Positions 16,065 through 25,825 of a stretch of DNA of 64,000 nt are shown here, in pieces (position 1 is the stretch's first letter; every line of letters begins with the position of its first letter). The notes under the pieces were generated by a model. That model made no database searches and was not told the origin of the DNA. It worked only from the letters and a program-made list of their open reading frames with translations. The translations under genes and the position numbers were made by a program. The stretch is from Streptomyces toxytricini. GTDB taxonomy: Bacteria > Actinomycetota > Actinomycetes > Streptomycetales > Streptomycetaceae. Location: the NCBI RefSeq assembly GCF_014649915.1, contig NZ_BMTY01000005.1, positions 1 to 64,000 of the forward strand, given 5' to 3'.

Positions 16065-17348
16065 TCACCGAGCGCCGGCAGGGACGGAACCGCGTCCGCC
16101 GTCCAGGTCGAGGGTGGCGACCGCGCCCCCCTCCGGAGCGTTCGCGAAGGCCAGCCTGGCGCCGAGGACCTTCGCCTGCCCAAGCGCGATGGTCAGCCCG
16201 AGCCCGTGCCCCCGCCCTCGCTCGGGGGTTCCCGTCCGAAAGCGTTGCGGGCCTTCCGTGAGCAGCGCAGCGGGATAGCCGGGCCCTTGGTCCCGTACGA
16301 GGATCCGCGCGCCCGTGGCGGTGGCCTCCACGGCGACTCGGACGGGGTCGGCTCCGTGCCGGTGTGCGTTGGTGACGAGGTTGACCACGATCCGTTCCAC
16401 CCGGCGCGGGTCGGTCTCCACGATCGGGGTGGCACGGATCGCCACGGCGGTCGGCGTCCCGGTGCGGCGGACGATGTCGGTGACCAGTTCGGCCAGCGGC
16501 ACCGCGTCGGTCCGGGCTTGTTCGGCTCCGGCGTCGAGCCGGGAGATTTCCAGGAGGTCCTCGACCAGCCCGTTCAGGGCCCGGGCACGGTCCCGGACGA
16601 GTTCGGCCGCCTCGTCGCCCTCCGGGAGGAGGCCGGCTGCGGTGGACAGCCCCATCAGCGGGGTGCGCAGTTCGTGTGCGACGTCCGCGGTGAAGCGGCG
16701 CTCGCCCTCCAGCTTGTGCTGCAGGGCCGCAGCCATCTCGTCCACGGCCGCCGACATCTCGGTGATCTCGTCCCGGGCCCGGCCGCCCGGTCCGATCCGG
16801 GCGCCGAGGTCGCCGTCGGCGATGGCCCGGGCCGTGCGGGATCCCCGGCGCAGCCTGCGGTTCATCGGTTCGGTGGCGAGGGCGGCGAGCGGTACGACGA
16901 CCAGGAGGGCGGCGAACACGGCTTTGACGATGCTGCGGTCCAGGAGTTGGAGGCCGCGTACCTCGGAGCTCATGTCCGTCCGGGCGACGAGTACCCGGCC
17001 GCCGTCGACGGGCATGGCCGCCCACATCCAGTACCAGTTGGGGGGTTTGCGGTCGTTCCAGGTCGCGTACAGAGCGGCCGGATCCTTGGTGGCCAGCGCC
17101 CGGGCGAGCGGTGCGTCGAGCTGCTCGGGAGTGAGGACTTCGACTTCGAGCGGCGCGCTGCCCGTGCGGGTGTACTCGCGCTCCGCGGCTGCCAGGCGCG
17201 CGGAGAGGCGTTCGTTGCCTGTGTGTTCACTTCGTTCGGCCATCGCCTGGTGGACGAGGACGCCGATCACGGCGGCCACGGCGCAGCAGGCGGCCGCGGT
17301 CAGGGCGGCTATCTTCCAGCGCAGGGCGCGCGGGTTGAGGAGTGGCAT
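16065..17348 (-). CDS. Sensor histidine kinase, CseC-like
   Basis: 427 residues. A transmembrane helix at about 12-32 is followed by an extracytoplasmic loop (33-138, with PPNWYWMWAAMPVDGG), a second helix at about 140-160, HAMP (160-212), and the kinase core. The core has the H-box FTADVAHELRTPL (His225), the N-box NLVTNAHRHG, and G-boxes VRDQGPGYP and RGHGLGLTIA. The N-terminal LLNPRALRWKIAAL opening and architecture resemble CseC of the sigma-E cell-envelope system. It follows its response regulator by 16 bases. No sigE gene is adjacent, so the signal and targets may differ from the classical system. Confidence 0.85.
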   Translation of the reverse strand: MPLLNPRALRWKIAALTAAACCAVAAVIGVLVHQAMAERSEHTGNERLSARLAAAEREYTRTGSAPLEVEVLTPEQLDAPLARALATKDPAALYATWNDRKPPNWYWMWAAMPVDGGRVLVARTDMSSEVRGLQLLDRSIVKAVFAALLVVVPLAALATEPMNRRLRRGSRTARAIADGDLGARIGPGGRARDEITEMSAAVDEMAAALQHKLEGERRFTADVAHELRTPLMGLSTAAGLLPEGDEAAELVRDRARALNGLVEDLLEISRLDAGAEQARTDAVPLAELVTDIVRRTGTPTAVAIRATPIVETDPRRVERIVVNLVTNAHRHGADPVRVAVEATATGARILVRDQGPGYPAALLTEGPQRFRTGTPERGRGHGLGLTIALGQAKVLGARLAFANAPEGGAVATLDLDGGRGSVPAGAR

Positions 17349-17364
17349 GGGTGGGGACGGCCCC

Positions 17365-18159
<795 letters not shown>

Positions 18160-18192
18160 AGTCCATCCTAGTCAGTGGGGCCTGCGGTGCGG

Positions 18193-19272
18193 TCACAGCC
18201 GGAGGGAGGCCGCGACGGGGAGGTGGTCGCTGCCGGTAGCGGGCAGGGTCCACGAGGAGGTCGCGCTCATCCCCTTCACCAGGATCTGGTCGATGCGGAC
18301 CACGGGGAACGGAGCGGGCCAGGTGAAACCGAAACCGGCGCCCGCCTCGCGCTGTGCGGAGGTCAGCTGGGAGGTCACCGGTCGCAAGGCCGTGTCATCG
18401 GCCGTCCCGTTGAAGTCACCCATCACGACGACCCGGGCCAGCGGCTCCGCCCGCACGGCCGCGGCCAGCTTCCGGGCGGCGTCGTTGCGGCGGTCGGCGG
18501 TGAATCCGGCGTCCGGGGTCAGGCGTACCGAAGCGAGGTGGGCGGCGAAGACCGCGACAGGGCCGTGGGGGGTCTCGACGGTGGCCCGTACGGCACGCGT
18601 CCACGGCATGATCGGCACCGCTTCCACGCCGTTCAGCGGGTGCTTGCTCCACAGTCTGACGCCGAGGGTGTCGGAGCGGTACGGATAGCCGGCGGCGAGC
18701 TCGCGCTCGTAGGCGGGCGTGGCTTTCGAGGAGATCTCCTCCAGGGCCAGCACGTCCGCACCCGATGCGGCGAGCGCTCGCGCGGTCCGCGCCGGATCGG
18801 GATTCTCCTCGTCCACGTTGTGGCTGACCACCGTGAAGTTCCCGCTGCCGGGCCGCTCGGATCGCCTGTCGGTGAGGGTCTCTCCGAAAAGGCAGCCCCA
18901 GACGGTCAGGGGGGCCAGGACGGCGACGGCGGCGAGCCGGGAGCGGCGTACCGCCGCCGCCACGAGGAGGACGGGGACGGTCAGGCCGACCCAGGGCAGG
19001 AAGGTCTGGAACAGGCTGCCGAAGTTGGCGGCCCCGTTCGGGATTCTGGTGTGCAGGGCCATCATCAGCGCCGCACACACCGCGGCGGCGGCGATCAGTG
19101 ATCCGCGGCCACGGCCGGTGGGCAGGGGTACGCGGCGGCGGTTGGCGGACGGCGGCGGAGGCGGAGGCGGGGCGGGCTGCTCCGCTTTCCTGCTGGCCTG
19201 GGAACGGTACGGAGTGCTCAGCACGGCATTTGCCTTCCGGTATCTCGTAAGCCGGTGATCCGGTACCGGCAC
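18193..19272 (-). CDS. Endonuclease/exonuclease/phosphatase family protein, membrane-anchored
   Basis: 359 residues. The Pro-rich cytoplasmic N-terminus (about 30-55) precedes three hydrophobic segments (about 58-76, 85-105, 112-130) and then an EEP domain facing outward. Its motifs are VVSHNVDEEN, ADVLALEEIS with the metal-binding Glu, VVMGDFNGT and GSDHLPV near the end. This matches the DNase I/sphingomyelinase superfamily. The substrate could be a nucleic acid or a phospho-lipid/sugar. Placed first in an operon with a CseBC-like two-component system, it may respond to envelope stress; that link is inference. Confidence 0.8.
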   Translation of the reverse strand: MPVPDHRLTRYRKANAVLSTPYRSQASRKAEQPAPPPPPPPSANRRRVPLPTGRGRGSLIAAAAVCAALMMALHTRIPNGAANFGSLFQTFLPWVGLTVPVLLVAAAVRRSRLAAVAVLAPLTVWGCLFGETLTDRRSERPGSGNFTVVSHNVDEENPDPARTARALAASGADVLALEEISSKATPAYERELAAGYPYRSDTLGVRLWSKHPLNGVEAVPIMPWTRAVRATVETPHGPVAVFAAHLASVRLTPDAGFTADRRNDAARKLAAAVRAEPLARVVVMGDFNGTADDTALRPVTSQLTSAQREAGAGFGFTWPAPFPVVRIDQILVKGMSATSSWTLPATGSDHLPVAASLRL

Positions 19273-19279
19273 AGCGTCG

Positions 19280-19498
19280 GTGAGGCGCGCTTCCAGGGCG
19301 TCAGGAGGCCCCTTCGAGGGGCCCGCAGTTGCGTTTCAGTCGGGTATCGGCCATCGGACGAGGACTCCCGGTGGGATCTCCTCCACCCAGTGCCTGACCG
19401 ACGCCGACCTGCCGCACGACGTTCGCGGAGCCGGGGCGATCCTCCTGTTGTTCGGCCGGCACCTGACCCGGATCGCCGCCCTGACACCCACGCGGTGA
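19280..19498 (+). pseudogene. Possible integrase-like remnant
   Basis: The last 40 codons (LTDADLPHDVRGAGAILLLF, GRHLTRIAALTPTR) resemble a short block found in streptomycete integrase-like proteins. Upstream sequence in the frame is not coding-like. From 19499 to 19768 there is weak coding bias on the plus strand (VVDGPGALEVGSHGGRGPDA) but no gene could be supported. Confidence 0.25.
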
Positions 19499-19768
19499 CC
19501 ACCGTTGGCGAGGTTCCCGGCGTGGGCGATGCAGGGGTCGGTGGGCGGCTGCACGGCTGGCAGACCCGTTGGCGGAGGTGGTTGACGGCCCGGGCGCCCT
19601 GGAGGTCGGCTCTCATGGAGGCCGGGGCCCGGACGCCGATCTCCTGGACGGGAGCCTCGCCGCAGCAAGGCTGCCCCATACGGAAGCCGCGGTGCGGCGG
19701 TGTTCGAGCAGCGGCCTGGCGCAACCAGGGCGGACCCCAGGGGCGCCGCCTTGAGCGCTGGCCGCGCT

Positions 19769-20239
19769 CTATCGAACCGGACCGCACTCGTCGACCAACA
19801 CGGTCGGCTGCGACAGGAACACGTCCGGCTCAACGGGTCCGTAAGCAACGTTGAACGTGTCGAGCCAGTATGACCAGTCTCCGTGTCCGATGCCACTGAA
19901 CCGGTAGTTCAACTGCCAGCGGACCCACTGGCATGGACTCAGGCGCACTGCTGGTGGCCTGCGCGACCGGGGCGGCATACCGTACACGCGCTCCTCGCAC
20001 GCCAGCACCCGCAAGCGGTCGCCCTCGTCGCGCAAGCCGACCCCGACTTCGCCGAGATCCTTCACCGACTCATGGGGGACGAACCCGTCCCACTCCGACA
20101 TCTCAACGAAGTGCGCGAAGGAAGGCGGCACCTGCGATACCGGGAAGCCAGCCGGCACCGCGTTCCTGCGGGCAGCAGCGTCCCCGCCCCGGGAAAGCTT
20201 CGTCCATGACGTCCTGATCCACTGCACCGTGATCTCCAC
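19769..20239 (-). CDS. Hypothetical protein (156 aa)
   Basis: Opens MEITVQWIRTSWTKLSRG. The C-terminal third (WQLNYRFSGIGHGDWSYWLD, TFNVAYGPVEPDVFL) is aromatic-rich and looks conserved-domain-like. The middle contains SFAHFVEMSEWDGFVPHES. No signal peptide. No family recognised. Downstream remnants suggest the region has been rearranged, but this frame is intact. Confidence 0.5.
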   Translation of the reverse strand: MEITVQWIRTSWTKLSRGGDAAARRNAVPAGFPVSQVPPSFAHFVEMSEWDGFVPHESVKDLGEVGVGLRDEGDRLRVLACEERVYGMPPRSRRPPAVRLSPCQWVRWQLNYRFSGIGHGDWSYWLDTFNVAYGPVEPDVFLSQPTVLVDECGPVR

Positions 20240-20381
20240 TGCAACCGCCTTTCACCCGCGACTACGGTGACCCCACCCTGGCAGCCATCCCCGTCACGAC
20301 ACGGCCGACCGCTCTCAGCGAGGATGCAGCGCAGCCGCGCGGGCGCCCGTGGCGGCCCCCACGGGCCCTTCGGGCGCAGCA

Positions 20382-20416
20382 AAGGGCCGCCGCCCCGACC
20401 CGGGGCGGCGGCCCTT
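20382..20416 (-). terminator. Strong hairpin terminator after the DUF11 gene
   Basis: A perfect 16-bp stem (20382-20397 with 20401-20416) and 3-base loop, 60 bases past the stop of the DUF11 gene. On the minus strand it ends CCCTTT. Confidence 0.7.
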
Positions 20417-20475
20417 GCGCCGTGGCCCCGCCCCGTGGGGCCGGGTCACGGCGCTCCCGCCGGTGGTGGAGGGAG

Positions 20476-21864
20476 TCAGGCGCAGGGGGTGCAGCAGGAA
20501 GGGGCGCGTTCGACGCAGATGGTGACGGCGTCGGTGTTGCCGGAGGGGTCGAGGTCCTTTTCGTCGGCACGGGCGGTGGCGGTGTTGGTGACCGAGCCGG
20601 CCGTGGTGGCCTTGGCGCGCAGGGTGAGCGCGGCGGTGGCACCGTTGGCGAGGTCGCCGACCGTCCAGAGGCCGGTGTCGGAGTCGTAGGTGCCCGCGGA
20701 GGCGCCGGCGGACAGGAAGACGAGCGGGCCGGGGAGCCGGTCGGTGACGGTGACGCCGGTGGCGTCGTTCGGACCGGTGTTGGAGACGGTGATGCGGTAG
20801 GTCACCGTCTGGCCGACGGTGACGGTGGTGGCGTCGGCGGACTTCACGACGTTCAGGTCCACGGCCGGCAGTACGTCGGTGACGGCCGCGTCGGAGGTGG
20901 CGGTCAGCGGCTCGGGGGTGGGACCGAGACGGTTTTCGTAGGTGGCGGTGGCCGTGTTGGTGACCTGCCCGCCGGCGCCGGCCTCGTCGATGGTGACGCG
21001 GTACTCCACCGTGGTACCCGCCGCCATGGTGACGGTGCTGGGCAGGCTGCCCGGCTGCCCGCCGGTGGCGCCGATGCCCAGACGGAACACGACCTGGTTG
21101 CCCTGGGCGTCGAAGTGCGCCTGGTCGTCTCCGCTGTGGTCGCTCTTGACTCCGGCGTTGGGGCCTTCGACGATGCGGAGGGACCCGGGGAGGTAGGTCG
21201 TGCCGGCGGGAATGGCGTCGCTCAGCGTCAGCGCTTCAGCCGCGCCTCCGCCTTCGTTCTTGGCGGTGATGCGGTAGGTGATGACGTCGCCCACCTGCAG
21301 CGGGCCCTGCGGGGTGGCGACCTTCGTGAGTACGACCAGGGGCGCGGTGCCGAAGAACACGCCGTCCAGAAAGTTGCCGACCGTGGGGGCCCCGCCGGCG
21401 GCGGCCACCGAGCGGAAGGCGAACCGGGTCGTGGTCTGGCCCGCCGGCACGGTGTACGTTCCGGTGTGGTAACCCCAGGCGGTGGTGCCGTCGGTGAACC
21501 GGCCCTGCTCCACGGCCGCGCCCGGCGCGCCGATGTCCAGCGCCATGGTGTCCTGGCCGAGGCGGCCCCTGTGGTGCAGGCGCCAGTACAGCTTCGTGCC
21601 GGGCGTCGTCGCCAGGTCCTGGTAGAGAGTGGAGACCTCGTTGGCGTTGAGCTCGGCGAACTGCGTTCCCTCAGCCGCCGGGACGCCCTGGAAACCCGAG
21701 CGCCACAGCTCGATCCGGTGATCGGCTGCTGTCGTACGCCAGCCGGGAACCCGTTTGGCTGTCTGGGTCTGCGTGGAGTCCGGCAAGATTTCGACATCGG
21801 TCACGACGGGCTCTTCGAAGCTGCCGTTGACCAGCGCTACTCGTAGCGGAATGGGTGTGCTCAC
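20476..21864 (-). CDS. DUF11 repeat protein with Cys-rich C-terminus
   Basis: 462 residues from GTG 21864, preceded by AGGGGAGG. Residues 1-170 form a jelly-roll-like region (LVNGSFEEP, VPGWRTT, QGVPAAEGTQFAELNAN) as often precedes DUF11 domains in actinobacteria. Two DUF11 repeats follow (about 178-300 and 318-440), each with the VGQTVTYRITVSNTGPN-type motif. The protein ends CVERAPSCCTPCA. There is no signal peptide, membrane anchor or LPxTG signal, unusual because DUF11 proteins are mostly cell-surface. It is monocistronic with its own terminator. Export route and role are unknown. Confidence 0.8.
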   Translation of the reverse strand: MSTPIPLRVALVNGSFEEPVVTDVEILPDSTQTQTAKRVPGWRTTAADHRIELWRSGFQGVPAAEGTQFAELNANEVSTLYQDLATTPGTKLYWRLHHRGRLGQDTMALDIGAPGAAVEQGRFTDGTTAWGYHTGTYTVPAGQTTTRFAFRSVAAAGGAPTVGNFLDGVFFGTAPLVVLTKVATPQGPLQVGDVITYRITAKNEGGGAAEALTLSDAIPAGTTYLPGSLRIVEGPNAGVKSDHSGDDQAHFDAQGNQVVFRLGIGATGGQPGSLPSTVTMAAGTTVEYRVTIDEAGAGGQVTNTATATYENRLGPTPEPLTATSDAAVTDVLPAVDLNVVKSADATTVTVGQTVTYRITVSNTGPNDATGVTVTDRLPGPLVFLSAGASAGTYDSDTGLWTVGDLANGATAALTLRAKATTAGSVTNTATARADEKDLDPSGNTDAVTICVERAPSCCTPCA

Positions 21865-22729
21865 GATCCTCCCCTTCGTCCTGCGTGCCTGGGTGTGCCG
21901 TCCGACCGGGGCCGCACCCGTGCAGAGGGAGCGGCCGCCGAGACGCCGAAAGCACACCGCACGCAGCGGTGGGCGGGAAGAGACCGCGATTCCCTCCCGG
22001 CCAAACCCGTGAAGCACGTTTGCCGGGCATATTCCGGGACAACCACGGCGCGTCACCGCCCCCGTCGATCGATTCCCCGGGGCCGCCGGGAACCTCATGC
22101 CCGGCCACCACCAGCCGCCCCATGCCGCACGGCCGGAACGAAACCCGAACCGGCCCGGCACATGCACTGGCGAGGGTGATCGAAGCGGAGGCAAGTTGAC
22201 GCTGCACGGTGGCTGCGAGTCGGGGCCCTGCGGGGATGTGTCTTCCGCCCCGGGTTCCGCTCGGACCGCGGTCGGTGCGGGCACCCCGTCCGGCCGACTT
22301 CCCACTCCGCCGCCTCCAGCACCGTCTGCCGTTCCACCGCGGGCAGCTTGACGGCGATCGCCCGGTGCGGGAAGCGCGTCCGCACACCCGCCGAGCGCTG
22401 CTCGGCGGTGTCCTTCAGTCTGACGACCACGCCGTCGAGGCCGGCGCACATCGCCGACGCCTCAATGGAGGCCTGCGGGCGGGTGCGGCAGGAGGCGGAG
22501 GTGGGCGGGCCTCCTGCCGGCCTCCCGGCCCCAACGGCCGAGCCTCGGCGTTTCGGCCAACCGCCCCCGAGCCGCGTGTCCATGTGCGGCAAGGGTCGGT
22601 GCACCGCACACCTTCGGAAACCCGCTGAATCACAGGGTGCGCAACCCGTCCGAAAGGAACAGGTGCTCGAAATCGTGCGGCGTCGTTGAGCACGTCGACG
22701 CACCACCGCGTCCACGAAGGGGGAACACA
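21865..22729. other. Long intergenic region with one coding remnant
   Basis: On the minus strand 22480-22275 shows strong coding bias (SAMCAGLDGVVVRLKDTAEQ, TRFPHRAIAVKLPAVERQTV, LEAAEWEVG), a fragment of an unrecognised gene. The rest, including the upstream regions of the DUF11 gene and the enzyme cluster, shows no supportable gene. No precursor-peptide gene with an FxLD motif was found here. Confidence 0.4.
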
Positions 22730-23716
22730 TTGACGCTGGTCGAACCAGGCAGCGACAAGTCGGAGGTCACCTCGCCGACGCTGCGCGAGAAGCTCCTCCG
22801 GGCCCGGCTGGACGGGCAGCCGGAGCCGGTGAACGCATCCGCACTCATTCACGACGGGCAGGGCCGCTACCTGCTCCACCTGCGCGACCACAAGCCCGGC
22901 ATCTGGCAGCCGGGGGCGTTCGCCCTGCTCGGCGGCGGCCGCACGCACGACGACCGGGACCTTGAAGGCACGCTGCTGCGGGAGCTGTCCGAGCAGGTCC
23001 CCGACCTCCTCCCGGCGGACCTGCGGCCGTACGCCGTGGAGACGGCCACCAGCCTCGACGGCCTCAGCGTCCCGATCCAGGTGTTCACCGGCATCTGGCG
23101 CGGCGACCCCGACCGGCACCGGCTTCACGAGGGCGTGCTGCTGCGCTGGTTCACCCCCGACATACTGGACCGGCTCCGCCTGAGTCCCGCGACGCGAGAC
23201 CTCATCCGCCGGCATGCGGCCGAGAGCCCTCCGGGCGGTGCACCCGGCGCCGCCACTCCGTTGCACGAGGGAGGCAGGCGGCCCGTGCTCAACGGCATCG
23301 GCGTCCACCTCCATCTGGAGGACGACGAAGGGCGGGTGCTCCTGGGCCTGCGCCACCCCGACTCGGCTTTCGCGGGGAACACCTGGCACTACCTGGCCGG
23401 CAAGTGCGAACGCGAGTCCGCTGTCGCGTCGCTGGTACGGGAGGCGCGGGAGGAAGCGGGGCTGGTCATCGACCCCGCGGACGTGGAACTCGCGCACGTT
23501 GTCCACGTCGTCGACGCCCCGGGCGGGCCGCCGTTGATGCAGCTCGTGTTCCGTGCCCGCCGCTGGAAGGGAGAGCCGAAGGTGCTGGAGGCCGACAAGT
23601 GCCTGGCCTGGAAGTGGTGGCCGCCCCACGAGCTCCCGGAACGGCTCGTCTCCTACACCCGGACGGCTATGGTCGGCATCGCCGAAGGCCGCTTCTACTC
23701 CCAGTTGGGACGGTGA
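22730..23716 (+). CDS. Tandem NUDIX hydrolase (two NUDIX domains)
   Basis: 328 residues from TTG 22730 after GAAGGGGG. The first NUDIX domain (about 33-145) has a degenerate box (GGGRTHDDRDLEG, LLRELSEQV). The first Glu of the motif is Arg76 and the last is Gln89, so metal binding may be lost. The second (about 186-325) retains LVREAREEAGL (235-245) and Glu229, with the spacing of the first Gly shifted by one. It resembles an idi/MutT-type pair in which one domain is regulatory or binds ligand. It is the first gene of a same-strand cluster with two more NUDIX-containing fusions. Confidence 0.8.
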   Translation: MTLVEPGSDKSEVTSPTLREKLLRARLDGQPEPVNASALIHDGQGRYLLHLRDHKPGIWQPGAFALLGGGRTHDDRDLEGTLLRELSEQVPDLLPADLRPYAVETATSLDGLSVPIQVFTGIWRGDPDRHRLHEGVLLRWFTPDILDRLRLSPATRDLIRRHAAESPPGGAPGAATPLHEGGRRPVLNGIGVHLHLEDDEGRVLLGLRHPDSAFAGNTWHYLAGKCERESAVASLVREAREEAGLVIDPADVELAHVVHVVDAPGGPPLMQLVFRARRWKGEPKVLEADKCLAWKWWPPHELPERLVSYTRTAMVGIAEGRFYSQLGR

Positions 23717-23792
23717 CCGGCGTGAGCACGCCCACCGGGAGCGGGCGGCGGGCTCGGGCCGTCCGCACGCCGGCGCCGCTGGGGGTGCCGGG

Positions 23793-24413
23793 GTGAGCGC
23801 CGAGTCCGACGTCACGGTCGCGGCCGGGATCCTGGCGCTGCTGTACCGGATCACGCAGGCCGCGCTCAGCGAGGGCCCGGCGGGGACGGCGACCCGCAAC
23901 CACGTCGCCGAGGACCGCACGGGCCGACGGTGGTTCGTGAAGGCCTACCCCCGTGGGACCGATGTGGAGGCAGAGCGGCAGGCGCCGGCCCTGGGTGAGG
24001 CGGCCAGGGTGGCCGCGCCGAACGCCGTCGTGGCGATCATGGGAGACGGCAGCCTGTGGACCCACGAAACGGACTGGACCGCCGCCCTTCGGGGGCTGAT
24101 CCAGACCTGCCCCGGCAAGGACCGGCGCGCGGGCACCCGCGGAGCGCACGCCGGGCGGGGCCGCTCCTACGAAGAGGGCCTCGCCGACTCGGCGTTCAGC
24201 GACGTGGCCGAGCACCGCTTCCCCGTCGCCCGCGCCCGGAGGCCCGAGAACGTCATCGGATACCTGCGCACCACGAGCTTCGCCCACCCCGCCCACCACG
24301 AGTTCGAGGACGAGGCGCTCCGCCTCCTCCAGGGCCATGCGCGCGGTGGCGTGCTGACGGAGGACACAGAGTTCACGTTGCTGCTCGCTCGCCGCCCCGG
24401 CGATGACGCGTGA
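23793..24413 (+). pseudogene. In-frame chimera: phosphotransferase N-terminus fused to methyltransferase C-terminus
   Basis: 206 residues from GTG 23793. Residues 1-72 look like the N-lobe of an APH-type phosphotransferase (ALLYRITQAALSEGPAG, DRTGRRWFVKAYPRGTD with the ATP-site Lys). From about 75 the sequence becomes the C-terminal part of a class I SAM methyltransferase (AIMGDGSLWTHETDWT, SYEEGLADSAFSDVAEHRFP, NVIGYLRTTSFAHPA). Both catalytic cores are missing. An in-frame deletion at about 24010-24030 explains it. The reading frame is still open and overlaps the next gene by GTGA (24410-24413), so it may still serve translational coupling. Confidence 0.6.
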
Positions 24414-25792
24414 CCGGCGCCCGGCGGCACACCGAGCCGCTCGACGTCCACCTCATCGCCCTGCGCGACGGCCCGGCCGGGCCCGAGGTGCTGCTGTCCC
24501 GCCGGGCCGGCGACGTGTACGCGGCCGGGTGCTGGCATCTGGTCAGCGGGCATCTGGACGGTCCGTGGGAGGACGCGGTGACGGCCCTGGTGCGCGAAAC
24601 CCGCGAGGAGGCCGGCATCGTCGTCGATCCGGCCGATGTCCGTGCGGCTGTCACCGTGCACCACCGCTCCCCCGCGGGCGGTGCCCGACTGGGGGTGTTT
24701 TTCGAGGTGAGGTGCTGGGACGGCATCCCGGAGGTCATGGAGCACCGGGTGTGCGACGCCATAGAGTGGTTCGCGTTCGACAGGCTGCCGGAGCCGATGG
24801 TCGCGTACTGCCGGGCGGGGCTGGATGCCTACCGGGCCGGTGCGCGGATGGCCGTGCACTTCCAGGAGCCGGGCGATCCGATCGCCTACGACCCGACCGT
24901 TGACCGGCTGGTCCTGGTCCCGGAACCCGCCGACCGCGGCGTGGTCCCGGATCAGGAGGTGCGCGCCTTCGCCGAGCAGGCGGTCGGCCGGATCACCGCA
25001 TGGACGGACGTGTCCTGGGCGCGGGCGGAGAGCCGTGTGTGGAGGGCGGACGGCGCCGAGGGCGGCACCTGGTACGTCAAGATCCACCAGAACGACCGCT
25101 TCCACCGGCGTGAAGTGACGGCGCTCCGCGGCTGGGTCCCCGGCCTCGGCCCGGCGGCGCCCCGGCTGGTGGCTGCCGACCCGACGCTGCGGGCCGTGGT
25201 GCTCACCGCAGTGGGAGGACGATCCCTGCACGGCGCCGTCCACTCGCCGGAGCAGCAGCGCCTCATTTTCCGCCACATCGGGCAGCTCGCCGCCGCCATC
25301 CACACCAGCGCCCCACCGCGTCCGGCCGCCGGCACCCTGCCCCTGGGGAAGCTGGAACGGCACCTGGCCGGAGCCCGGCCCCGCCTCGCCCCCGGGGACG
25401 AGGAGTTCATCCGTGCCACCGCCAAGAAGGCCGCCACCCTTCCGGCCCCGGACACGGTGCCCACCCACGGCGATTTCCAGCCCCGCAATCTGAGGTGGGA
25501 CACGGCCGCCGGCTCCCTGTACGTGTTCGACTTCGAGCGCGCCGAACGGGGCCCTGCCGTGCGGGACTTCGTACGGCTCTCCGACTCCTGGCACGGCCGC
25601 CCCGACCTCCTGCAAGCCGTGATGGACGGCTACGGCCGCCCCTTCACCCCGGAGGAAGAAACCCAGCTCGCGGTCCTGTCCGTCCTGGACTCCGTCTCCG
25701 GCATCTCCCACGGCGCTGCCCACGGCGACCCCGAGCTCGTCGAGCGCGGCCTGCGCACGCTGGCCCGGCTCCGCGCCGCACGGCGCCCCTGA
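24410..25792 (+). CDS. NUDIX-phosphotransferase fusion protein
   Basis: 460 residues from GTG 24410. The N-terminal NUDIX domain (about 8-150) carries HLVSGHLDGPWEDAVTALV followed by RETREEAGIVV, a complete catalytic box. The C-terminal part (about 185-455) is an APH/choline-kinase-type phosphotransferase with THGDFQPRNLRWD (catalytic Asp and Asn) and VFDFERAERG (metal Asp). A Lys in GTWYVKIHQND fits the ATP site. Fusion of a nucleotide-processing and a small-molecule kinase domain suggests metabolism of a nucleotide-linked or phosphorylated substrate. Start and stop overlap neighbours, indicating an operon. Confidence 0.85.
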   Translation: MTGARRHTEPLDVHLIALRDGPAGPEVLLSRRAGDVYAAGCWHLVSGHLDGPWEDAVTALVRETREEAGIVVDPADVRAAVTVHHRSPAGGARLGVFFEVRCWDGIPEVMEHRVCDAIEWFAFDRLPEPMVAYCRAGLDAYRAGARMAVHFQEPGDPIAYDPTVDRLVLVPEPADRGVVPDQEVRAFAEQAVGRITAWTDVSWARAESRVWRADGAEGGTWYVKIHQNDRFHRREVTALRGWVPGLGPAAPRLVAADPTLRAVVLTAVGGRSLHGAVHSPEQQRLIFRHIGQLAAAIHTSAPPRPAAGTLPLGKLERHLAGARPRLAPGDEEFIRATAKKAATLPAPDTVPTHGDFQPRNLRWDTAAGSLYVFDFERAERGPAVRDFVRLSDSWHGRPDLLQAVMDGYGRPFTPEEETQLAVLSVLDSVSGISHGAAHGDPELVERGLRTLARLRAARRP

Positions 25793-25825
25793 CCGTCACC
25801 ACACCCACGCACGAGGAGCAGCACG

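Noticed and set aside
22200..22730. Possible FxLD RiPP precursor upstream of the enzyme cluster
   Set aside because: No small frame with an FxLD-type motif, good start and ribosome-binding site was found; only an unrelated minus-strand remnant.
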